A stretch of DNA of 51,908 bases from Rhodoferax sp. (GTDB taxonomy: Bacteria > Pseudomonadota > Gammaproteobacteria > Burkholderiales > Burkholderiaceae_C): assembly GCA_030645355.1 (NCBI GenBank), contig JAUSNJ010000074.1, forward strand, positions 1-51,908, read 5' to 3'. The notes under the pieces are model-generated. The model did not search any database, had not been told where the DNA came from, and saw nothing but the letters and a program-made list of their open reading frames with translations. Shown piece after piece: positions 17,169-23,623 of the stretch; the first letter of the stretch is position 1; every line of letters starts with the position of its first letter. The position numbers and the translations under genes were made by a program.

Positions 17169-17813
17169 ATGGTGACGAAAAAAGCGACTGCCAAAAAGCC
17201 ACCGGCTGCAACACCGGCAAAGAAGGTCACACCAGTGGCAGACAAGCCAAAGTCCAAGACATTGGAGGCGCATGAGATCGTTCTATCGACGGTCATGCAA
17301 AACGCGGTAGGCGTGCTGTCCTGGAGCAAGTTCGCCGGGGAGGCTAACCTGAATGAGCTGGTGCAAGACCTGGACAAGCGAATCGATAAGATCAAGGACG
17401 GGGACATGAGTTCGGTCGAGGCCATGCTATTTGGACAGGCTAAAGTCTTGGAAACCATGTTCACCAGCCTGGCAAGACGGGCGGCCAACAATGATGGCCT
17501 GAAGCAGTTTCAGGTCAATCTGACCCTGGCACTCAAGGCGCAGGCGCAATGCCGGTCAACACTGGAGGCGCTGGCCGAGATCAAGAACCCTCGCCCTGTC
17601 CAATTCGTGAAGCAGGCCAACATGACCACCGGGCCGCAACAGGTGAACAATGCCTATGCCGGTACACCATTGCATAGTGGCACACCCTCAGGCGCGGGAA
17701 ATATTCAGAGTGAGCAAAACAAACTATTGGAGGCAGATCATGGCAACTACCTGGACACCAGAGCGCAGGGCGCGGCAAGCCGAGTTAATCAGACTTTGGA
17801 TGCCGTGGGCTAA
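17169..17813 (+). CDS. Conserved hypothetical protein of mobile elements
   Basis: 214 residues. A Lys/Ala/Pro-rich N-terminus (1-30) precedes a helical core (about 33-140: MLFGQAKVLETMFTSLARRA, LALKAQAQCRSTLEALAEIK) and then QFVKQANMTTGPQQVNNA. From memory, this LARRA...LALKAQ.QCR.TLE...QAN...GPQQVNN pattern recurs in hypothetical proteins of proteobacterial islands; function unknown. It starts 2 nt after the winged-helix gene. Its last 74 nt overlap the next gene in another frame. Confidence 0.75.
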   Translation: MVTKKATAKKPPAATPAKKVTPVADKPKSKTLEAHEIVLSTVMQNAVGVLSWSKFAGEANLNELVQDLDKRIDKIKDGDMSSVEAMLFGQAKVLETMFTSLARRAANNDGLKQFQVNLTLALKAQAQCRSTLEALAEIKNPRPVQFVKQANMTTGPQQVNNAYAGTPLHSGTPSGAGNIQSEQNKLLEADHGNYLDTRAQGAASRVNQTLDAVG

Positions 17814-17961
17814 GTCCACCGGGCCGAGGTCGCTTGATGGAAGGCAGCGAGTAGGGCGCAATGCCTGGAAGGGGGGCCACCGGCGACAATTGCGGGAGCT
17901 ATCCAAGCTGGTCAATGCCGAGGTTCGGGCATCGCGAGAGCTGGTTTCAAGGTGCCACTAG
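17740..17961 (+). CDS. Small conserved hypothetical protein (WTPERRARQ type)
   Basis: 73 residues, very basic. It contains WTPERRARQAELIR, PWAKSTGPRS and NAWKGGHRRQLREL, a pattern I recall in short proteins that often sit next to homologues of the preceding gene. GGAGG stands 7 nt before the ATG at 17740, which supports this start inside the previous gene's 3' end. The frame extends upstream to 17650 without support. Function unknown; the charge suggests nucleic-acid binding. Confidence 0.75.
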   Translation: MATTWTPERRARQAELIRLWMPWAKSTGPRSLDGRQRVGRNAWKGGHRRQLRELSKLVNAEVRASRELVSRCH

Positions 17962-18295
17962 GCCGGGGGGCATCAAAAGTCTGGAGCATGGAGATGCAGG
18001 AAACCGCACGGCATCTCACGCAGTCAAAATATCCCTGTAGGGCATTGATTCAAATCGCGGTGGAAATTCAGCAAACGGGCCGGGCGGGTAGCAGAAAGTC
18101 AATTTGACCTGTTCACCCAGAGTTTTTCTGGGCCGGATCTGCCCCCGCGTGAGTATCGGCGTGGCACAATCAATTCCAATGTTTCAAAACCCCAACAATG
18201 GGGACACTTTGGAAAATGACGGTACTTTTGACGGTACTTTTTCAAAGCGCCACCGAGGAAGTGAGCATCCATGCGGGCTAGCGGCCTGAATGGGG
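17962..18295 (+). other. Non-coding right end of the element
   Basis: No supported gene. It contains a palindrome GTCAA-T-TTGAC (18098-18108), a hairpin CCCAGA-N5-TCTGGG (18116-18132) with internal Ts but no T-tract after it, and the tandem end motif at 18217-18239. A 61-codon frame at 18104-18289 has no family character. Confidence 0.5.
18217..18239 (+). other. Putative integrase arm-type sites, right end (tandem)
   Basis: TGACGGTACTT at 18217-18227 and TTGACGGTACTT at 18228-18239, 12 bp apart and in direct orientation, matching 13484-13495 at the left end. Confidence 0.5.
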
Positions 18296-18318
18296 TTCCG
18301 GTCTCGGCACCATTTAGT
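18296..18318 (+). repeat. Attachment repeat, right (tRNA 3'-end remnant)
   Basis: 23 nt equal to 13354-13377 except that the acceptor-stem run CTCGGGC reads CTCGGC. Ordinary chromosomal sequence resumes after it. Confidence 0.85.
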
Positions 18319-18341
18319 AGGCACCTCATACACTTCAGCTT

Positions 18342-18971
18342 ATGCCTCGCTATAACGCTCCATTTGAAATCCATGTCCATGGACAGGTCGCCTTGCGTAC
18401 GGAAGTCCGGTTTGAGCAGTTGCAAGATGCGCTGAAGCCGTTGTGGAAGTACGCCGGTGCCCGCTCTTTGTCAGACGGCGCCAATAGCGCCTACGAAGAT
18501 GAGCCAGGGATAAAATTTGACGCCCAAGACCACATGCTCCAGATGTGCTGGACTGTTGCCGGAGACCATGATTTTCGCCAGGCTCTGGATGAACTGTGCA
18601 TGAATCTGAATGAGGTCGCGGACGCTGGCGCAGCAATCGAAGTAACGTTTTATGATGCTGACTTCGATGAAGAAGAGGGCCAGCCTGGTATCGAATCAAG
18701 AGACGACTTCCTGATGCTGTTTGTTGGCCCCAATCCTGCTGCCATCATGCAGGTACAGCGGGATCTACTTGTGCAGGATGTCATCAGCCTGATGGAACGT
18801 CATTTCGATGGGGCGGAGCTGAGCGGTGTTGTGGGCGAAGTCGACAAGCTTTTCACACAACGTTTTGATGCGTTGGTTAGCTCCCTTGCCCTTGGAAAAC
18901 CACCTAGCGGATCCGGTGGAAACCACGGTGGTGGCCATGGCGGAGGCCGCAAGCCGCGGCACCTGCACTGA
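18342..18971 (+). CDS. Hypothetical protein with His/Gly-rich tail
   Basis: 209 residues, no signal peptide. The body is acidic (FYDADFDEEEGQPGIESRDD) and soluble. It includes a domain around 1-110 (FEIHVHGQVALRTEVRFEQLQDALKPLWKYAG) and a helical region that ends before GGNHGGGHGGGRKPRHLH. I do not recognise the family. The terminal His/Gly run could bind metal or nucleic acid. It begins 23 nt after the right attachment repeat, so it was probably the chromosomal neighbour of tRNA-Leu before insertion. The HD-GYP gene follows on the same strand. Confidence 0.8.
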   Translation: MPRYNAPFEIHVHGQVALRTEVRFEQLQDALKPLWKYAGARSLSDGANSAYEDEPGIKFDAQDHMLQMCWTVAGDHDFRQALDELCMNLNEVADAGAAIEVTFYDADFDEEEGQPGIESRDDFLMLFVGPNPAAIMQVQRDLLVQDVISLMERHFDGAELSGVVGEVDKLFTQRFDALVSSLALGKPPSGSGGNHGGGHGGGRKPRHLH

Positions 18972-19077
18972 CTTCGCCAGAAAATCGTGGCTCCTTTCAA
19001 GCTCCCGAAAATCTGGAACTTCTTTGTGTCGAAATTGAGTGTGAGTCTGGGGTCGCTGTCGCATAGGCCCGATCGGC

Positions 19078-20316
19078 ATGCTTAAGAAGATCCGCGCCGA
19101 TCAGCTTGTGGTGGGAATGCACCTGAAGGAGTTTTGCGGCTCATGGATGGAGCATCCCTTCTGGCGAACTGGTTTCGTCATCGTTGATCCCAAGGACATA
19201 AAGACCATTCTTGCCAGCAGCATCAAGGAGGTGTGGATTGACGCCGACAAAGGGCTGGACGTGGCCAGCGGCGAGTCAGCGATGTCCGAGGCCGAGTCTG
19301 AAGCTCAGGTCGAGGCGCAGTTGCAACAGGCGGTGACCGAGAGACGCGAACTGGCACCGGTCTCGATGGGCGTGGAACTGGAGCGCGCCGCCAAGATATG
19401 CTTTCAATCCAAGCAAGCGGTTATTTCCATGTTCCAGGAAGCACGCATGGGTAAGTCGGTCGACATTGGTGGCGCGCAGCAGTTGGTGGAAGAGATTTCG
19501 GATTCTGTTGCCCGTAACCCGGGCGCGCTCATTAGCCTGGCACGTTTAAAGACGGTTGACGACTACACATATATGCATTCTGTGGCGGTGTGCGCCATGA
19601 TGGTCGGCTTGGCCAAGCAGCTCGGTCTGGATGAAGAACAAACCCGCACGGCTGGCATGGCTGGACTCATGCACGATTTGGGCAAGGCGTTGATGCCCAT
19701 GGATGTTTTGAACAAGCCGGGAAAATTGTCCGAGGCGGAATTCAATATTATCAAGACGCACCCCGCTGAGGGGCACCGCATGCTGTTGACGGGTCGCAAC
19801 GTTGATCCGCAGGTGCTGGACGTGTGCCTGCACCACCACGAAAAAACCGATGGTTCCGGCTATCCCAAAGGCCTCAAAGCCGATGAAATCAGCCTGTTTG
19901 CAAAGATGGGGGCCGTATGCGATGTGTACGACGCCATAACCTCCAATCGTCCCTACAAGTCTGGCTGGGATCCGGCTGAGTCGTTGCGCAAGATGGCCGA
20001 ATGGGCCAATGGGCACTTCGATGGCAAAGTCTTTCAGGCCTTTGTGAAGAGTCTGGGCATCTATCCCATAGGTTCGCTGGTGAAGCTCACGTCAGGGCGC
20101 CTTGGAGTTGTCGTCGAACAGACTGGAAAGTCTCTGACAACACCATCGGTAAAGGTCTTCTACTCCACCAAGTCCAATATGCGGATTCTTCCTGAAGTGA
20201 TTGATCTGTCACTACCCGGGACAATCGAGAAAATTGTCAGCCGCGAAGACCCGGCGAAGTGGCGCTTCGCGGATCTCAATGAACTTTGGTCCGGGTCCAG
20301 CAAGGCCCCGTGGTGA
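19078..20316 (+). CDS. HD-GYP domain cyclic-di-GMP phosphodiesterase
   Basis: 412 residues. N-terminal DUF3391-like domain (about 1-130: IRADQLVVGMHLKEFCGSW), then an HD-GYP domain with HDLGK (about residue 199) and HHEKTDGSGYP (about 258-268). Later metal/ligand segments are AVCDVYDAITSNRPYK and HFD. All hallmark residues are present, so it should hydrolyse c-di-GMP and lower its level, favouring motility over biofilm. It is cytoplasmic, with no receiver domain. The start has no strong ribosome site. Confidence 0.93.
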   Translation: MLKKIRADQLVVGMHLKEFCGSWMEHPFWRTGFVIVDPKDIKTILASSIKEVWIDADKGLDVASGESAMSEAESEAQVEAQLQQAVTERRELAPVSMGVELERAAKICFQSKQAVISMFQEARMGKSVDIGGAQQLVEEISDSVARNPGALISLARLKTVDDYTYMHSVAVCAMMVGLAKQLGLDEEQTRTAGMAGLMHDLGKALMPMDVLNKPGKLSEAEFNIIKTHPAEGHRMLLTGRNVDPQVLDVCLHHHEKTDGSGYPKGLKADEISLFAKMGAVCDVYDAITSNRPYKSGWDPAESLRKMAEWANGHFDGKVFQAFVKSLGIYPIGSLVKLTSGRLGVVVEQTGKSLTTPSVKVFYSTKSNMRILPEVIDLSLPGTIEKIVSREDPAKWRFADLNELWSGSSKAPW

Positions 20317-20352
20317 ACCCGACGCGGTGACCACAAGGGCCGTATCGGGTTC
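20315..20352 (+). terminator. Inverted repeat between convergent HD-GYP and acyl-CoA dehydrogenase genes
   Basis: GAACCCGA (20315-20322) pairs with TCGGGTTC (20345-20352) over a 22-nt loop. There is no T-tract on either strand. It may serve as a weak bidirectional terminator. Confidence 0.4.
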
Positions 20353-20358
20353 TCCGGC

Positions 20359-21609
20359 CTATGCCGTCTTGGGTTTTGGGTTGTACTTGCCCAGTTCGGC
20401 CTTGGCAATGGCATTGCGGTGCACTTCATCGGGGCCGTCCGCAAAGCGCAGCGTGCGTGCATTCGTGTAGCTATAGGCGAGCGGGAAATCATCACACATG
20501 CCGGCACCACCGTGAACCTGCATCGCCCAGTCGATCACGTCACAGGCCATGGTGGGCGCGACGACCTTGATCATGGCAATTTCGTTCTTCGCAAACTTGT
20601 TGCCCCCGATGTCCATCATCCAGGCTGCTTTGAGGGTCAACAGGCGTGCCATGTCGATCTTGCACCGTGCCTCGGCAATGCGTTCTTGTGTCACGGTTTG
20701 GGCCGCAATGGGTTTGCCAAAGGCGACACGTGACGAAGCACGTCTGCACATTAATTCCAGTGCGCGTTCAGCCAGACCGATCAGGCGCATGCAATGGTGG
20801 ATGCGGCCGGGGCCGAGGCGTCCCTGGGCAATTTCAAATCCGCGGCCTTCGCCGAGCAATATGTTCGTCGTTGGTACCCGAACGTTCTCGAAGAGTACCT
20901 CCATATGGCCGTGCGGCGCATCGTCATAGCCAAATACGTTGAGTGGGCGCACCACCGTGATACCCGGCGTATTGGCGGGAACCAGCACCATGCTTTGCTG
21001 CGAATGGCGGGGCGCTTCTGGATCCGTCTTTCCCATAGTGATGTAGACCGAGCAGCGGGGATCGCCGGCACCGGAGGTCCACCATTTGCGGCCGTTGATA
21101 ACGTAGTCATCGCCTTGGCGTTCAATGCGGGTCTCAATGTTGGTGGCGTCACTCGACGCAACCTGCGGCTCGGTCATCGCGAATGCGGAACGAATTTTGC
21201 CTTCCAATAAGGGCTTGAGCCAGCGTGCCTTGTTTTCTGCAGACCCGTAGCGCGCGATGGTTTCCATGTTGCCGGTGTCGGGCGCCGAGCAATTGAAGAC
21301 TTCGCTGGACCACATCACACGGCCCATGATTTCCGCCAACGGGGCGTACTCCTGGTTGGTCAGGCCTGCGCCGTCGTATCCCGAAGCCTGTGCGCTGTCG
21401 ACAGGCAAAAACAGATTCCACAAACCGGCTGCCTGGGCTTTGGGTTTGAGGTTCTCGATGGTTTGCAGGGGCGTCCATCGCTTTCCGGCGGCTGTATTGG
21501 CGGCGATCTCTGCGTGGTAAGCGCCTTCGGCTGGATAGATGTGGTCATCCATGAATCGAAGCAAGCGGGTTTGAAGGTCTTTTGTTTTAGGTGAGTAGTC
21601 AAAGTCCAT
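20359..21609 (-). CDS. Acyl-CoA dehydrogenase (ACAD10/11, LvaC-like)
   Basis: 416 residues, the length of the long bacterial ACAD11-like group. Motifs: [17 protein letters not shown] (FAD/substrate), [26 protein letters not shown] and an ending [18 protein letters not shown] enzymes of this class normally oxidise acyl-CoA. Members paired with an APH-fold kinase, as here (the kinase gene is 38 nt upstream in the operon), work on 4-phosphoacyl-CoA intermediates from 4-hydroxy acids; LvaC of Pseudomonas putida and human ACAD10/11 are examples. GGAGAT precedes the ATG at 21609. The pathway assignment is inferred from pairing. Confidence 0.92.
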   Translation of the reverse strand: MDFDYSPKTKDLQTRLLRFMDDHIYPAEGAYHAEIAANTAAGKRWTPLQTIENLKPKAQAAGLWNLFLPVDSAQASGYDGAGLTNQEYAPLAEIMGRVMWSSEVFNCSAPDTGNMETIARYGSAENKARWLKPLLEGKIRSAFAMTEPQVASSDATNIETRIERQGDDYVINGRKWWTSGAGDPRCSVYITMGKTDPEAPRHSQQSMVLVPANTPGITVVRPLNVFGYDDAPHGHMEVLFENVRVPTTNILLGEGRGFEIAQGRLGPGRIHHCMRLIGLAERALELMCRRASSRVAFGKPIAAQTVTQERIAEARCKIDMARLLTLKAAWMMDIGGNKFAKNEIAMIKVVAPTMACDVIDWAMQVHGGAGMCDDFPLAYSYTNARTLRFADGPDEVHRNAIAKAELGKYNPKPKTA

Positions 21610-21647
21610 GGGATCTCCGGTCGTTTGGTGTCAAAAATGGGGGGTAA

Positions 21648-22733
21648 TCAGGCGGCGCAGGCAAATTTCCACGCCATTTGGGCCAGGGGCCTAGCGCCTG
21701 CTGCTGAACTGACTGCCTGAGCGCTTGATGCGGTACCTGCCTCCACGCGCTTGGCGATGCCCTGCAAAATGGCCGCAATGCGGAACATGTTGTAGGCCAT
21801 GTAGAAGTTCCACTCCGTCTTGAGTTGGTCAGGCCGGGCCAAGCCGGTTCGCTCGCAGTACAGGCGGATGTATTCCTCTTCGCTGGGGATCCCCAGTGCG
21901 GCAAGATCCAGACCGGCGATTCCACGAAAAGAACCCGGTGGAATATGCCAAGCCATGCAGTGGTAACTGAAATCCGCCAAGGGATGGCCCAAGGTAGAGA
22001 GCTCCCAGTCCAGCACGGCGACAACCTTCGGTTGATCGGCGTCGAACATCAGGTTGTCCAAACGGTAGTCGCCATGGACAATGCTGACCATTTTTTCATT
22101 CTTGGCCATGTCCGGAATGTTCTTGGGCAGCCACTGCATCAGTTGGTCCATCTCGGCAATGGGCTGGGTGATGGAAGCGGTGTATTGCTTGCTCCAGCGA
22201 CCGATTTGGCGTTCAAAATAGTTGCCCGGCTTGCCGTAACTGGCCAATCCGCGCGCCGTGTAATCGACCTTGTGCAGTGCAGAGATGACGCGATTCATTT
22301 CGTTGTAGATCGCGGCACGTTGCGTGCCGTCCATGCCCGGGAGCGACTGGTCCCATAACACCCGGCCCTGCATGAATTCCATGACATAGAACGCGCGGCC
22401 GATGATGCTCTCATCCTCGCACAAGCAGTACATGTGCGGTACCGGAACATCGGTATCCTGTAATCCGTGCATGACGGCGAATTCGCGCTCCACGGCATGC
22501 GCCGATGGCAACAGCTTGGCGACGGGGCCAGGTTTGGCGCGCATCACATAGCTTTTGTTGGGCGTTATCAGCTTGTACGTGGGGTTGGATTGCCCCCCTT
22601 TGAACATTTCAACGCTCAAGGGTCCGGTGAAGCCCGGCAAATTCTTCGCAAGCCAAGTGCATAACGCATCCAGGTCAAATGCGTGCTGTCCGGACACGGG
22701 CCGTGTGCCCAGGAAATGGTCAAATTCACTCAT
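21648..22733 (-). CDS. APH-fold phosphotransferase (LvaA/ACAD10 kinase-like)
   Basis: 361 residues. Kinase-like fold of the aminoglycoside phosphotransferase family: an N-lobe with FKGGQSNPTYKL, catalytic loop VHGDYRLDNLMF and metal motif VLDWELSTLGHPLADFSYH. It is followed 38 nt later by an acyl-CoA dehydrogenase of the ACAD11 type. In the known paired systems the kinase phosphorylates the 4-hydroxyl of 4-hydroxyacyl-CoA, so that is the likely job; antibiotic resistance is unlikely. The Crp/Fnr regulator gene lies 29 nt upstream on the same strand and may belong to the same transcript. Confidence 0.9.
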   Translation of the reverse strand: MSEFDHFLGTRPVSGQHAFDLDALCTWLAKNLPGFTGPLSVEMFKGGQSNPTYKLITPNKSYVMRAKPGPVAKLLPSAHAVEREFAVMHGLQDTDVPVPHMYCLCEDESIIGRAFYVMEFMQGRVLWDQSLPGMDGTQRAAIYNEMNRVISALHKVDYTARGLASYGKPGNYFERQIGRWSKQYTASITQPIAEMDQLMQWLPKNIPDMAKNEKMVSIVHGDYRLDNLMFDADQPKVVAVLDWELSTLGHPLADFSYHCMAWHIPPGSFRGIAGLDLAALGIPSEEEYIRLYCERTGLARPDQLKTEWNFYMAYNMFRIAAILQGIAKRVEAGTASSAQAVSSAAGARPLAQMAWKFACAA

Positions 22734-22762
22734 GGATGTTTTGTTTGGTGTGGGTCGTGGGG

Positions 22763-23482
22763 TCAGTTGTCTGCATCAATGATTTGCATCAGGGCCACGC
22801 GGTCGCGTATCACCAATCCACCCTGCTCGATACGGATCGCTCCGTCGCGTTCCATGGACTTCAATTCCTGGTTGACCCGTTGGCGCGAGGCGCCCAGCAA
22901 CTGGGCCAGCTCCTCCTGCGCCAGTTGGAGTCCTATGCGCACTTCCGATGCGTCGCTGAGTGACGGAACGCCGTAGCTTCGTACCAGATGGAGCAACTGT
23001 TTGGCCAGCCGTGCGCGCAGTGGCAGGGTATTGAGGTCCTCCACCAATCCGTACAGTTGACGGATGCGCCGTGCATGCAGCCTCAGCAGGGCCTCGTACA
23101 GCTCGACGTGGAGAGCCAGAATCTTCTTGAAGTCGGCCTTGGCAACGCACAGAATCGTTGTGTCCCCATGGGCGTAGGCGTCGTGGGTGCGTCGGTCCCC
23201 GTCGAAAATGGAAACGTCCCCAAACCAGATCCCCGGCTCTACATAGGTCAGCGTAATCTGCTTGCCAGAAATGGAGGTGGAACTCACGCGAACCGCTCCC
23301 TTGGCGCAGGCAATCCAGTCCTCGGGCGGTTCGCCTCGGGCAGAGATCAGATCGCCGTCTTTGTGGCGTTTGACGTAGGCGCATCGAAGAATGTCGTGTT
23401 TCAGAGAAGGAGACAGGGAAGAAAACCAGCGACCGGCATTGATTGCTGACCGTTCGTCAATAGTAAGGATAGGTTCGTCCAT
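22763..23482 (-). CDS. Crp/Fnr-family transcriptional regulator
   Basis: 239 residues. A cyclic-nucleotide-binding-like beta-barrel (about 20-130: GDLISARGEPPEDWIACAKGAVRV, GDVSIFDG), a dimer helix, then a C-terminal winged helix (about 170-235: LAQEELAQLLGASRQRVNQELKSMERDGAIRI). No Fnr-type cysteine cluster at the N-terminus and not a close match to Crp, so the effector is unknown. It sits directly upstream of the kinase/acyl-CoA dehydrogenase pair on the same strand and is divergent from the FimV-like gene; it could control either. Confidence 0.9.
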   Translation of the reverse strand: MDEPILTIDERSAINAGRWFSSLSPSLKHDILRCAYVKRHKDGDLISARGEPPEDWIACAKGAVRVSSTSISGKQITLTYVEPGIWFGDVSIFDGDRRTHDAYAHGDTTILCVAKADFKKILALHVELYEALLRLHARRIRQLYGLVEDLNTLPLRARLAKQLLHLVRSYGVPSLSDASEVRIGLQLAQEELAQLLGASRQRVNQELKSMERDGAIRIEQGGLVIRDRVALMQIIDADN

Positions 23483-23623
23483 GGCTTGTCTTTTGGGTGA
23501 CTGCGTGTGTTGGATATGACCATGCCATTGTCACCTGCGAGGCTGCTTCGTGGGCCGGTTTTTGTCGCTTGCGCGTCTTGGTCGCGCAGGCTTGCGCAAG
23601 GGGTCACGGGGTATAGGTCACGT

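Larger units (their letters stand above)
13354..18318 (+). mobile_element. Compact integrative element (~4.9 kb) in tRNA-Leu(UAA)
   Basis: Seen: a tyrosine integrase begins 175 nt after the tRNA; the tRNA 3' end is repeated at 18296-18318; both ends carry the motif TGACGGTACTT; and the genes inside (AlpA-like, Rha-like, winged-helix protein, two small conserved hypotheticals) are of phage/island type and interrupt chromosomal genes. There is no relaxase, capsid, terminase, primase or transposase. It therefore looks like a satellite-like or reduced island rather than a full prophage or conjugative element. Whether it is active is unknown. The right repeat lacks one base of the tRNA acceptor stem. 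Confidence 0.85.

Noticed and set aside
18104..18289. 61-codon frame at the right end of the element
   Set aside because: It spans the tandem end motifs and a hairpin, lacks a ribosome site and shows no family pattern.
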